Source: Tanypteryx hageni
Lineage: Eukaryota > Arthropoda > Insecta > Odonata > Petaluridae
Length of the DNA stretch: 64,000 bases
Direction: 5' to 3'
NCBI GenBank assembly: GCA_028673005.1
Contig: CM054113.1
Location: 209,427,504 to 209,491,503 of the forward strand
The first letter of the stretch is position 1; each line of letters begins with the position of its first letter. A program made the translations under genes and the position numbers. The notes under the pieces were generated by a model. It did not search any database. It saw only the letters and a list, made by a program, of their open reading frames with translations, and was not told the DNA's origin. Of this stretch, positions 1 to 12,370 are shown piece by piece.

Positions 1-905
1 TACCGATTTCCTGTCGCAATTACCCTCCCACCGCGGAATGAATGTTGGTCCAAAAGGAACGCTCTGCCGAGGAAGGAAAATCTGGATTCGGAAGCAGCCC
101 TTTGCTTCTCTCTCCGAAAGCGCTCAATCTTCCTAGCAACCTCACTCACTCTCCTTCTCTCCCCTTCCAACTCCCTTTTCCACCCTTTTTTCTCTCACGC
201 TCGCTCTGATCTTGACATTGGGGAGCAGCTTTCGGCTGCAGCCTATTTTTGCGCGCGTGTGGCTAGAGCCGGGGGTAGGAGTTTTAGTGTTTGGGCCAAA
301 GGAAAGGGATGGCGGGGAGGAGTCGGAACGAAAGGAGAGGAGAAAGAAAGGCAGATATCCTCCTCAGGAATCCTCGGTCGTCGCGGAGGAGAGCGTCTGG
401 GCACAGCTCTTAGGGGTACGTGACTGAGGAATCGGATGAGTGGGAAAAAGAGAGGGCAAAGGCAGTGTCCTTTATTTTAGTTCAGTGGTGTTCGTGCACG
501 CCGCTCTCCCCGTTCCGACCCATCTCTATACAGACCATTTTCTTCCCATTCCACGCCCTCAAAACTTCTAACAACCTCTACTGTCCCTCTCTATCTCTCC
601 TTTCCTCTACCTCTCCCTTCCTTTCCCTCCTCTCTGTCTCTCTTTCTGCTTCATCCTCGCCATTAAACTCTCGCACGTGCTCCCTACGTAGAGCTATAAA
701 AATTTCAACTGTATTAATGTCCACTTGAGCCGAGGTGTATTAGGAATGGAGCCAATAGGCGATGGGGGAATTTATGGGCCATCGAAGGAATTGTCTCTGG
801 AGGGAACTGAACCGGAGGCTTTCGTGGTCGACGCTCGGGTCCGCCATTATATTGACCGCGTCGTGAGTTCTTGGGAGCGTCCAAACGATATTGTGGATTG
901 ACCAA
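1..905. other. GC- and CT-rich gene-free stretch
   Basis: Higher GC and CpG content than the AT-rich DNA that follows, with pyrimidine-rich blocks at about 120-200 and 540-660. Short open frames are present but none resembles a protein family. It could be the edge of a CpG-rich promoter or exon region belonging to a gene to the left, or a distal part of the ArgK 5' region; the sequence alone does not decide. Confidence 0.4.
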
Positions 906-1930
906 TCGGGTGACAAAGTTTAATATTGGGTAAACGTCCGCTGATGTTTCCGGATAACGGTACTACAAGCGTAATTTCATTGGGAAGATATGGTCGAAGT
1001 CAGGCGTGAGGGAGATAAATTTGATGACATAATTGCTAACAACTGGCAGCGAAAATGCGGATTGTAATATTACATAATTATATTTCACGAGAAGAGATTA
1101 ATAATAGTGATGATAAAATTAGTCTTTAGAATTCTGAAATTAAGAAATTATTCATTGTTTTTTGTGCCATTTTAATCTTTTTTCTCTAAAGATTGCGGCG
1201 TTGTATATTCCAAGAATTTTACTTCTCTTGAGTTACGTATTCAGACAGTTTTTTCTGGTTATGTACTTAAATTTTCTCTAAAAAGAAGATCGTGTTTTCT
1301 GCTTCATTATGCCACAATGAGTATGTATCCGTTATTTAGACGATGACCCACATAATTTGCCTTTTAAATGAAGATTTGAAATGGCGTTCACATACTAATT
1401 CTTGCTTCCGGCATAAGTAAATTTTAAAATTTGTTTAGGAGTTTTTAGAGGGTTGAACTTGCTAACATATGGGAGAGGCGAAACATTACCATAAATTTTC
1501 ATGGAATTTGAAACTAATTAGAGGCTATGGCTGAACTTTGTTCCTTTCCGAAGCTGGAAATCTGACGTAGTGCATCACTCTCAAATGCGCAATGCGGAAA
1601 TGTCTATCCCTTGGATCGAAGTGCCGACAGTGAGATTCGAACCTGGTTGCCCGACGTGAAGTTCCTCAATTACGTGTAAATCCACGCGGGAGGAAATACT
1701 CGGAGGAGATTTGTGACGTTATGACGTTACGAATGAGTAATGGGAGGAACATGACTCAAAGAGGGAAAGAAATAGCGGGAGAAGATATTTTGCGCGGTTT
1801 CTTGAAATAGGACAAAGAAATAATGTGTATGGGAGTGCATAAAAAGGCGGCGAAATTCACAGCCATAATGAAACGACCAAAGGATATTCCGAAGTAGATA
1901 AAGTTTCATGATCAATATACTTTCGCTCAA

Positions 1931-2813
1931 AAAGACACGTCATTTCGGATATACGACGGTAATTCCAAGGAATCTGTAAAAACGTGTATTTAAAGCTGCG
2001 AAATGTAAACTCGTAAATTGTTTCTAAAGAGAAGCGCCCGCAGTATCCCAAAATTGCTTTGTTTGGACCAATATGGAAAATGAGAGAGGGATTGTTTTAG
2101 ACAGGGAGAGGAGAGCTTACATGTTTTTCCATTTCATAAATTATTTTTTCAATAACTGGAATGAATCTATCAATACGCTCATCTATATAATGATGAAGTT
2201 TAAAAATAATATATTCATTACAAACTCCGGAAACTTTTGAATTCTATCATAGCAATTCACGTACGATCCCTCTTACGATTATATTTTTTTGAAGATCGAT
2301 CTGGCGGAAGCATAACTGCATGATGGGATAGGTCGCCGAGATTGAAGGAGTGACGTAACACCCATCCCGGTTTGATCATCGGGTATAGAATATTTCTCAA
2401 GAGAATGGAAGTTCTCTTTGGAAACTCGAGTTCGTGCAATAGTTAAAAACGTCAATTTTCAGGGAAACTGTGAAAATTGGTCGTAAAGCACCTCGTCACA
2501 CTTCGTAGAGGCACGACTGTCATTGTTCCGGATATTATCATTGCTTAGACTTTTGAAGGAAAATTGTGCAATCACTCCATTGCCGCGTACTTTTTCCTTG
2601 TTCGCTAATGTCGTTTCAAATTAATATAGCTTCCTTTTAAAAAAACCTAAATTATTTAAACATTTGAACAAAGCCTTATCGCCAGGTCATAAAAACAGCT
2701 TTAGTGTGATAAAAAAATTCAGATTCATTAATAGTGCAATATTTAATAAAATAATGGTATACATAAAACTCGATATTTTTACTTTCTCATAAAGACACGT
2801 CATTTCGGATATA
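1931..2813 (+). repeat. Pair of 23-bp direct repeats 860 bp apart
   Basis: Positions 1,931-1,953 and 2,791-2,813 are identical over 23 bases (core GACACGTCATTTCGG). Both are preceded by a similar TACTTTC...CTCA stretch, so the related segment is roughly 35 bp. The surrounding sequence is otherwise unrelated. Confidence 0.7.
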
Positions 2814-2910
2814 TAGAGAAAGTATTGTTTTCATGACAAAATCGAATTCGAGATTTCAACGGAAATACGTTTTAAGGTTCCCTGAACACTTTTTGACTAT
2901 TTTCTCGATG

Positions 2911-2936
2911 TCTGTGTGTGTGTGTGTGTGTCTGTG
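2911..2936 (+). repeat. TG microsatellite
   Basis: An almost uninterrupted (TG)n run broken by TCTG at each end. It begins a degenerate stretch of about 300 bp whose style (TG run, then a loosely repetitive AT-rich sequence) is like the one starting at 12,415. Confidence 0.8.
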
Positions 2937-4479
2937 ACCGGAATTTTGTGGGTGCTCTAACTCAAAAACTATTAATCAGATCAGCGCGAAATTTTATATT
3001 TGACACTTTTGTTATGGGTAAAAGAACTAATTTGTTTTTGGTGAAAATCGGTCAAACAAAAGTGGGTGTTTACTCTTGTCATTTTCCGTTTCTTGAGATA
3101 TTTGCTTTAATATTTCATAAATGTAAAAAAAGTACCGAAATAAAAGTTGTAAACAATTACATTTCCTATAACTTTTTTCGAAACATTTTCCCATTATTGA
3201 AGAGATATTTTAAAAACTAATCTTTTAGCTGCCACAACCACACCTACCGCTAACTATTATAAACGCTCCTTTTATTTTCTTAATAGTGGGAGCTTCGGGG
3301 CTATATCTAATATCAGAAGGCTACGATTTGAATTTCTGTTCTTTCTAAACTCTTTTAATTTTTCTCGCAGTTCCTTAAAATATTTATTATCATTTAACCT
3401 ATTTGAATTTTTAGAAATATTATAGGCATGGAGAAAGTTATGTGGTGGCCACATCCGATTTTTTTATATTATCGCTATCTGAATTTTACGAAGTTTTATT
3501 TCACTCGCAAGACTGATCATTCGTAAAATTGTCATTTGTCTGATAGGCACGTTGTAAGGAGTTTAATGGTACATACTTGGTTGCTATAGACACTCTGTTA
3601 CTGAAATATTGTAAATGTTAAATCCAGTTTTACTGCAAATTTCAAAAATTAAGAAATTATTTCCGAACATAGGAAGTTTTTATTCCAAATTTTAGCAAAT
3701 AATTTTGTAGACATTTTTTATTAGTTATACAGACATTATTTCCAAAGTTGTGGCTTTTTTAAGAAAAGATACCTCTTTTACTGATTAGTCTTTAAAAATT
3801 AGTAGCTTTAAATATAATTGAAAAGAGAACCGTTTTATGAAATTCTAGTATCCGGAAGGCTGCTTTAATTCATTTCATCAAACAATTGGTTCCTAGTTTT
3901 TTTCATGTAATAATTTTGTAATATTCTACTATTTTCCTTGATAATACCTGATGCACTAATTGAGGCAACGCATGATTGGTTGCACTTTTTCGAAAGTCAA
4001 GGTCGATCTGCTCTAGGAGACACTTAGTCATGTTGCATTACTAAATTGTTTCTATTCATTTTTGCGACATTTAGAAAATTTCTAAAAACAAGGAAACCGC
4101 GATTGTGTGTTGTATTTCAGAATTTTCTTCTCAGCCCTTGAAATATTTTCGGCAATATTTTACTTGCGTCATGGAATGGTCATTAGATGAATATTTTGAT
4201 ATGAGCGCGCCAAAATCTCTGTAATATCTGCTTCGAACATGCGAAATAGATAAGCAAAAAATATGTAATCCATAGAAAAATAACCATGTTCGTAGGAGTA
4301 GTTTCCCTCGATAATTTATTGAGATGGTATTTTGGGTTGTCCCTTCAAATATGCAATCACGGATATTATGTAATTTTATTAAGGAAGGAAGGAAAGCGAC
4401 GAGTAAACCGCTTCGTGAATTTATTCCTTTGCTTTTCGGAGAAATCTCCGCTGGAGTCGCGATTTCCGCTCAGTTCTTG

Positions 4480-5320
4480 AAACGCGGTATTGCCCGCCTT
4501 GCGGACGTGCCTTACGGTGGTGGAAGAGTCGGGGTGGTGTATTTTGTCGTGGCGGGGAGTGGAAAGGGAGAGTTCGAGAAGAGACGGAATCGGGTGTTTG
4601 AGTCGCCCCCACCTTGGTACGCCGGCGCCGAGCAACGTCCAACCCGGTCCACGATAGGCAGACTACACACTCCCCGATTGGTCCCTCGCTTCGTGACGCG
4701 ATCCTCCCGGTACGATTCCCGCCGCTTCTCTCTCTCCCCTTGGGGGGGAGGGGCTGCCAAGGGGGGCCCCCGAGTCCCCGACTGAGTTGCCTTTGCCGCC
4801 CCACTTCCTTCCAAGCTTCCTTGACGACAGCACCCTCAGCTGCAGAGCACGCCTCCGCGAGCGCTTCTCATATCTTCTCGTAGACATCGCAGAAACAAAG
4901 GTAGGGAATCGAGGAAAAAGGAAACCCCTCAACTGTGCCGTCGTTCTTTTCCCCTCTGTTATCGGCGAGCACGACGTCATCCCTTGTCGATGGTAACGAC
5001 TTTGCGAGGAGTTTGCCTCGCGCCTCTGGTGTCTTCGTGGAGGAGCGGTAGAAATGTGCCGCTGGGGTGGCGGGAAAGTGCCGTTGGGTTGGTGACTCTG
5101 GGGTGGATGGTGCGGGGGCAGATCTCCTCGCCGAGCTCCTTACAGTGGTTTCATTCTCGCGGAGTGCCGGGAAGCCCAGCAGATCGTCTAAAATTCCGGT
5201 GTGGACTCGAGTTTTTCTTGGTGATGCACGGAGGAATTGCCGTTCACTGCATTTCCCACGAAATTTTGCTCGATGGTTGGGCTTCCTGCGTTGGCCGAGG
5301 TTGTGTAAACTAATCGCAAG
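4480..5320 (+). promoter_or_regulatory. CpG-rich island, candidate promoter and non-coding first exon
   Basis: A sharply GC- and CpG-rich block in AT-rich DNA, with an inverted CCAAT motif (GATTGG) at about 4,676. The stretch from about 4,610 to 4,900 has no ATG and ends in AACAAAG|GTAGGG, a good splice donor (GT at 4,901-4,902). That is the look of a 5' UTR exon. The nearest downstream + strand gene is ArgK, whose exon 2 begins with 10 untranslated bases before an ATG in strong context, so a non-coding first exon here could make the plain cytosolic enzyme. Frames across the island do not resemble any protein. Assignment to ArgK is inference. Confidence 0.3.
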
Positions 5321-5330
5321 GGGTTGCTAA

Positions 5331-8300
5331 TCACTATTTAAATGAAACTACTTGGTATGAACTCTTTTTTCCTCCGTGAAGCTTAACCAACTTTTAAAAT
5401 AGGATTCTCTCGCCTTCGCAAATTGCTCCAGTATTTTTATCCTAATTCAATTTATTTGAAAAATTGGATAAAAATGAGTGAGAAATTGATAACCCTGTAT
5501 TATAATAGTCCGCTTAATATTTAAGTAACTATAAAATTGATAGATTCTTGCATCCGCGCATATTAAATTTAAAACTAATTAATTTGAAAATGTTAAGCGA
5601 GGTGATGGGTGCACGCATATATCACTTAAGCTGTTCAACAATTCCTTATCAAAGGCATCCTGGTCCCTCCTCGTTTTACCTCTGTATCGCTCCTTACCCT
5701 ACCATATCTAAAAACACCACCCAGAATAAATTCTCGTACGGTCTGCAGCCAAGAGTGCCACTTCCCTATTGTTCCCACATCCCCTTCTCAACGACCCTGT
5801 AACCTAATTCCAATCGCATCCCTCACAATCCAATCGATAGTTTTCACAAATGTTTTGATCCCTCTGGTACATCTCTCTCAGGTTCTTTCAACGAATTTTG
5901 CTATCGCTTCAACGGTGGGACCATTAATTTAGCATCCCAGCATAATTTCGAGCGGCGCATTACCTAAGGAGGTGCATTTTTATGGAGTTTAAATTGTAAT
6001 TCGATGGAGCATATCTGTAAAACATTTTTGGAGAGGTAATGTTGCGAGTATTTATTTTCTAGCTTAGCATTTCAAAAATTGCCTTTCGATTTGAAAATGT
6101 GGGCTTTCCGAACCCTCCTAACCATCACTTCCTCCCGCAATTGCGGTCTCTGCGGAATTTAAGTTCCAACATTTTATCAACTCCTGAAATATTTATATCG
6201 CTTCTGGGTTCATTAGTGCCTAATATTCATTTACAGAGCCATAGATATTATCCGTGGTAACACCATCTTATTGTGTTTCACATAAATAATGGTTCCTCTT
6301 TTAATTCATCGATACTAATCTTGCCTCATTATCGGACAATTCCATCTGATTGCTGTGTTCGATCCGTTGCTATTTTATATTTTACCTCCTACCAACTCCT
6401 CTAGCGGCTCTCCCTCTATCGCTTCTCCCCAGTCCCTCTACTACGCGATTCCTATTCGAAACTTCATCCTCCGTGTTCTCCTTTTTCACTTCCCCTTCCT
6501 TTCCTCCTGCGTCTTTCGTGCCCCTTTCTCCTCGCCCCGTCCTCTTTCATCTCGCCTCCTTCTCTTCTCGCCCCTCAAGCAGGGACTTATTCACGGTGAA
6601 GCTAGAACCGAAGCTACTAATGGTTGTTTTTCACGTCTTCAATTAGGGAACTCTGACGCGAGACCGTGAATGTAAATTTAGCCGCATCTAAGACGGGATG
6701 GGTTTTGGAAGTTTCATTTGTAAACCTTTGTGAAGTGAAAGTTGAATGAATTATTCGAGGATAATGCCTTTGCCTAACTTCGTATTTTTCCTTTCGAACC
6801 TTTAAAGAAAGGTTGTGTGTCTTCAATTGCCCTCCGTTTTGCCAACTCGATCCTTTTCGAAGAAACTTTGTGCTTCGCGGCGACTTGTGCTGTAGATAAG
6901 GTTGATGAGGACTTCCGTGTTTGAATCGTGGTTAAGCTTAAGTAACAAAAACTTCCATCGTGATACGAATTGACTTTTTTACATTAACGGCATTTCTGAT
7001 ATTGTTGGTTGCCAGAAAAGCGATTATACCAATAAGGCGTTCGTTTTGATTTTCTCGAATCACATGTCATTTTTGGAGGTCTCCACGCCAAAGAGATTTT
7101 TACCTAGTCGATGCGGTTTCGTATCGACAAACAAATGCGATAAAATCGGTTTATTTCGCATAAAAGTACTCGCTAACATGCGTGACATTGGATGGCTGTT
7201 CACACAATTCGTCCACGTATTCAAACTTTAGTTAAAAATTCACAGCTTTTTTGAATTGCGTCCATCGAAATCTATTTTCTCGACTTGGATGTAAAATCTT
7301 TCATTCCGCGTATTCACCATATAATGCTTTGCAACAATTGATGGAACGTCGAAGGCACCCATTGGGTCGCTACATTGTCACCGCTCAACTCCCACTTCCA
7401 TTCTCTGGTAACCATTGTAACCTCGCTCGTAAATCGGACGACAATGGATGGTGTGGTGAGGTAACGTGCATAGAGTGGGATTCGCTTACGGCTGCATTAA
7501 CTCTTCCGCCCCTCCCAGCCGGAATAACAGCACAACATTGCGACACCTGGACTTGCGCCTTGCGCAACAGTGTCTCAAATCGAATGTCGAAACGACTACC
7601 ACCTTCCTCAAGGGGCCCGAGATGCAGACCGATGTCTCCAAAAAGTAGCGAAGGTCAAAAATCTCAAAAGGCGATTCGCCGAATCAGCTGACCCGATAAC
7701 TGGGTCAAGGAAGATGCTTCCATCGATCCTTAAGGATTCATGCGGGTTGCAGGACTGCATTTTTAAAAAGATAGCTAGCTCCATTATGACCATAAGCAAA
7801 ATATCATTTCATGCTAGGTAATTATTTTTATTAAAAGTATATATTTTGTTTACTAGTGCCAATAAATGCTATTTGATCAGTATGGTTTCATCTTTGATCG
7901 CTAGAACAAAGGAAGAGAATTTGAATGGCGGTTAGATACCACGGTGTCAGAATACTTCGTAACTTGAGTGATTAAGTGATGAGATTGCGTAGAATCTTCA
8001 TTGCAGATGTCGATACCTCCGTAATGATAAGATTTGAGACATTAGATGGCGCCGAAATGACGTTCGTTGAAATGGTTCTCTTCCATGAAACTATATTAGA
8101 GCGTGGCAGAGAATTTCCCGAAACTATGATATCACTTCGATATTATAGTTTGATAAGACTTATTGCGATAGTTTCAATTCAAAATGTAAAATTTCACAGA
8201 TGGCTTTTTCGTCGGGGGTTCAGGGGCCGTATATTTCCGACTCATGACCTAAATAAAGACCAAGTTTTTAATTTTTAGTTGAATTACCAATGATAAATAT

Positions 8301-8746
8301 TTTTTGGATATATTGATACCAAATAGCTAATCGTTCGTCTTTTCTACTCTGGAGCGTGGTTCGTGAAATTGCGTTAAAATTAAAGGGATTAAAGATTTGT
8401 TTCATTGAGTTCTCATGCTTTGCTTATAGCAGTTCATTATTTGTTTTGTGTATAATTAATTATATAAATATTTAAAACTTCGGTTGAAATATTGCACCGT
8501 CTAGTAATACAAAATAATTAATAACTTGCAATAAAAGCACGAAATCTTTTATTATGAACAATTTATATATTTCAGAAAGAGCGTCTAAATATTGATTTTT
8601 ATGGTTATTAGTTTTTTCAGAGCGAGATACGCCTTTACTCAGCCAATTCCAAGGTTATCCTATTAATTTAAATTTCAATACGTTTTAGGATAATAATCAC
8701 GCTATTTGACATCTTAAATTCTTACTACATTATTTGCTCAGCAATT
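5331..8746. other. Gene-free AT-rich DNA
   Basis: Includes a CT-rich patch at about 6,380-6,570 and a more balanced-composition patch at 7,250-7,800. Open frames in both are short and match no family I recognise. No transposon ends are visible. Confidence 0.4.
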
Positions 8747-8750
8747 TTAA

Positions 8751-10076
8751 CCCTTAACTTGGCACGTCTAAAAATTCCACGTAACTGGACGCGCGGCGCA
8801 CTGAGTGAAAACGCGGCTGTGAATAGTAATAATAACGATAAATTCATTCTAATTTTTTGTTTATTCAGTATTTTAATGTGTTATGATTTATAATTTTCAT
8901 TGTTAAAATTATTGTATTTTCTTAATTATATACGAGCTGATTTTCGTGATATGTTTAGGAACATATGACATTATAGTATTACAAATTTATTATTATCATT
9001 ATATATCGACGACTCTTACAGAGGAGGAGGAGGATATAACATATAGGAGGATACTAATGTTTAGGCACTTCCAGATGAGCTGGAGATTCAAAATTTTATT
9101 CTTAGGTAGGATTTTATGCAAAACCGACCAGAAAAAACGAAAATCTTAAAAAATTGCAACAATACGGCCGCTAAAAATTCCCAATTGTTTAAAAAAAATT
9201 CAAGGTTTACGTATTTTCAAATGTGCCACGGAGCTGAAATTTTTTTTAGAGGTAGGATTTGTAAAAAAACGAAATAGGGATTATACAAATTTTGATGTTT
9301 TTATTTGTTTGGCAGTTAAAAATTCTTAAAGTTTAAACAAATAGGTAGATGCTTAGACACTACGCCGTAAGTTAGGGAGCTAAAATTTTTAAACTATTAA
9401 AGGGTTAGTCAATGTATACGAATACACATTTCAATTTATCCATGAAAATGTTATTTTGGCCGTTAAAAATTAATTAATTTTAAACAATTAGATAAATGCT
9501 ATGTCACTTCTAATTGTACTATAAATTTAAAATTTGGCAGAAATGTGTGGCATTATTAACTCAATGTGGGAAAAGTATAATATTTCGAAGATTGCAAAAA
9601 TTAGTGATTGTTTTACTCCATTATTGTTACATAATGAAAAAAACCCATCCTGGGGAGAAATCTTTAGAATAAAACAAATATTTCTCTTGATGAAATATAT
9701 CTCTGAAATATTAATGTTTCTTTAAGGTGAGATTAAATGCTTGCAGTATGCAAGCACCTTCTACTAGTAAAATATAAAAATTAGTCTAAAAGTTGTAACA
9801 ATAGAATAAATAATGCTCAAAATATGATGTTCAAATATTTAAACATTTACTGGGTAATCGCAATGCTTATATAGCACGATAGAAGCGGCGTACACAGCTT
9901 TGCGTCTATTTTACTCCTCGAGAACAATAGCTAGAAGGTTGCAACAACTTGTTCGACTTCTCGAGCAATACCGTAAGGTTACTTAAAACGACAATGTAGA
10001 TGAAGCAAAATTTACAAATTGCCAACATTTCAAAATGCGTTGGTGCCCTACACGCACCAACGCGCCCGTTTAAGGG
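8751..10076. mobile_element. piggyBac-like non-autonomous element with TTAA target duplications
   Basis: The segment is bounded by TTAA on both sides (8,747-8,750 and 10,077-10,080) and has inverted ends starting CCCTTAA. TTAA duplication with CCCT-type termini is the hallmark of the piggyBac superfamily. The 1,326-bp interior encodes no transposase; its longest open frame (about 9,534-9,725) is not transposase-like. Much of the interior is a degenerate tandem repeat (9,055-9,530). The inverted match is short (7-8 bp at the tips), so an unrelated TTAA element remains possible. Confidence 0.6.
9055..9530 (+). repeat. Degenerate tandem repeat, period about 145-150 bp
   Basis: About three diverged units, each with an AGCTG/AGCTAAAATTTT-like stretch, a GTTAAAAATT motif and a TTTAAAC/TTTAAAA motif in the same order. 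They lie inside the piggyBac-like element and probably belong to it. Confidence 0.45.
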
Positions 10077-10080
10077 TTAA

Positions 10081-10983
10081 AAACAAATCTTAAAGGTGAA
10101 AAAAACAAGTTCACCGTGTCTTCCCTCACGCCCCACTTCCAATGTAGAAGTAATAAATCCCTTTTATGATTCCGCTTAAATGGATTTCTTCGAGACACTT
10201 CCGGGTATTGGCGCTACGCGTCGTACGCGTATTGGTGGCGTAACTGTGCCGCTTGTGTGTGTCTAAGTAAGAGATTTATACGTACTGCATTATTTTTATC
10301 GGAAAATGACTGGGTCTTATAATTTAAATGCGAGGCACGAAGAGTAGTATAATTAAAAATGCGTCGATATCTCGAAACAATACCAATTATTATTGCTAAT
10401 AGCTGGTTATATACATATTAAATCTCATAGTTATATTACTTTATTCTAATTAAGTGTAGAAGAAAATATACATATTAAACGTATTTACTCGTATATTAGC
10501 ATCAAGTAAAAATTTCAATCCCGTTTGTTTTCTATACAGTAAGGGAATATTTAAAGCATTTTGACTGAAAAATGCTAACACCCGTGGATCTGTCATTATC
10601 ATTTAATTAGTTAATTGCATAAGTTTTCATAATATTTAAATCTATCAGATTGATTTATTATATATTATTATTACTATCTATTATTTATGAATTTAATTGT
10701 ATCGGACATACCTATATAATTACAAAGAATAATAATCACACATATGAACGATGTTGCCGTTTTGATAGAATCCACATTTTCCCAAAAATTTCAAGTATAA
10801 CAAACATGCATGGCATGTACCTAAATCTCAGATTTGAACTCGATATTGAATTTATCTCGTTTGCCATTTATGCGGTGGCATTAACAAGGTTTAAACCCAG
10901 GGAACATTGTGATATTAGGGTAATGTCAATTTTGCCCTTGGCGTCTTTTTACTTCCCTAGATTCCCTCGAATGGCGCTCTAGT
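10081..10983. other. AT-rich gene-free DNA
   Basis: Nothing recognisable. Open frames are AT-driven and short, and no transposon ends or RNA genes were seen. Confidence 0.4.
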
Positions 10984-11430
10984 CCGTCCCTTTTCTCCCC
11001 TCCATTTCCCTTTTCTCCCCTCCTCCATTTCCCTTTTCTCCCCTCCTCCATTTCCCTTTTCTCCCCTCTCCTCCCTTTTCTCCCCTCTCCTCCCTTTTCT
11101 CCCCTCTCCTCCCTTTTCTCCCCTCTCCTCCCTTTTCTCCCCTCTCCTCCCTTTTCTCCCCTCTCCTCCCTTTTCTCCCCTCTCCTCCCTTTTCTCCCCT
11201 CTCCTCCCTTTTCTCCCCTCTCCTCCCTTTCCTCCCCTCCCCTCTCCTCCCTTTCCCTTTTCTCCCCTCCCCTCTCCTCCCTTTCCCTTTTCTCCCCTCT
11301 CCATCCTTTCCCTTTTCTCCCCTCTCCATCCTTTCCCTTTTCTCCCCCCTCCTCCCTTTCCCTTTTCTCCCCCCTCCTCCCTTTCCCTTTTCTCCCCCCT
11401 CCTCCCTTTCCCTTTTCTCCCCTCTCCTGA
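10984..11430 (+). repeat. Pyrimidine minisatellite, 19-bp monomer with longer variants
   Basis: The + strand is almost purely C and T. The central part (about 11,045-11,235) is a regular 19-bp unit, TTTTCTCCCCTCTCCTCCC. The flanks carry longer related units of about 30-33 bp. Long open frames on the - strand made of G, E, K and R are only translations of the repeat. Confidence 0.9.
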
Positions 11431-11440
11431 CTTTCCTTGC

Positions 11441-12370
11441 TATTTCTTTTTCTCTGCTCTTTCGTATTTTCAACTCCCCCTAAGGTCACCTTTGTATCTC
11501 CAACAAGAGATTTAAAAAAGCGAAAAAATGTAACGTCATAATCCTTTGTTACTTATGTTAGTTTGAAAATGTGGCTTGAGGAAGGACTTAGCATTGCCCA
11601 AAATATGTCAAAAAGCATTTTAATAAAGTAGAGTACGTTTATCAAGCTGATATGTTACTCAAAAAGAAAAATATTCAAACCGTGAATTTCGTGTTGTCTT
11701 GAGGCAACATTTTTCGTTATTTTTTGTAATGTATAATGTAATTTCGTAGCATAGCAGTACAATTTATAATGAAATACCGAATTTGGGCATTGATCATTTT
11801 TAAAGAAACTTCGATTTAATTTATTAGTTTATGCTCGTTCACGAAAAATTAATCCAAATTCTATTTATTTTCTAATTATTTTTGCCCTTGCTCTACATTT
11901 AATAAGTTCAATATTTATTTTGAAATTTGAAAATTTATTCACAGTTCTTTCCTCTAAGCAAATAATTTGAAAATTATGTTATTTATTAGGTAAAAAAATT
12001 GAAAATTCGATTCCAATAGCCGTATTCCATTTATTCCTATTTTTGGTTAACTATTTTCGGAGTATTTTATGTATGGTACCTTTCATTTGATATTAAATTA
12101 TAACTCGGAAATTATTTCGGAGATTAAAATGTTCAAAAAGCATCACACTAAGAAAAGTCTAAAAGATTTAAAATTTTATTTTTTCATTTTAAATCGGATA
12201 AATGGGCACCAATTATCCGCTTTGAGACATGTATGCGAGGTTACTGTTCTGAATGAAAAACGGAGCGAATCAGTAACATTTCTCACGACTTGTAAATCCA
12301 TTTAAATTGACGAATTTCCTGTTGATGATATACGAAGAGATTTATTTTATCTCGGCAACGTTCATTTTTA
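11441..12370. other. AT-rich gene-free DNA
   Basis: No gene, RNA or clear repeat recognised. Frames such as that at 12,069-12,305 have no family resemblance. Confidence 0.4.

Larger units (their letters stand above)
906..4280. other. AT-rich intergenic DNA without recognisable genes
   Basis: No open frame with family resemblance. It contains a (TG)n tract at 2,911-2,936, a 23-bp direct repeat pair (1,931-1,953 and 2,791-2,813), and a degenerate low-complexity block after the TG tract (2,900-3,240). I see no transposon ends here. Confidence 0.5.

Noticed and set aside
1600..1710. tRNA-like B box on the - strand (GGTTCGAATCTC at about 1,632)
   Set aside because: No A box at the right distance and no cloverleaf could be drawn.
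4324..4785. 153-codon + frame and 127-codon - frame in the CpG island
   Set aside because: Overlapping frames on both strands in GC-rich DNA with no family resemblance. A non-coding exon or promoter fits better.
7251..7691. 146-codon + strand frame
   Set aside because: No recognisable domain, no repeat of its composition elsewhere and overlapping frames on both strands. I could not support it as a gene.
10926..11489. Glu/Lys/Gly-rich - strand frames up to 187 codons
   Set aside because: Translation of the 19-bp pyrimidine minisatellite, inside gene-free DNA.
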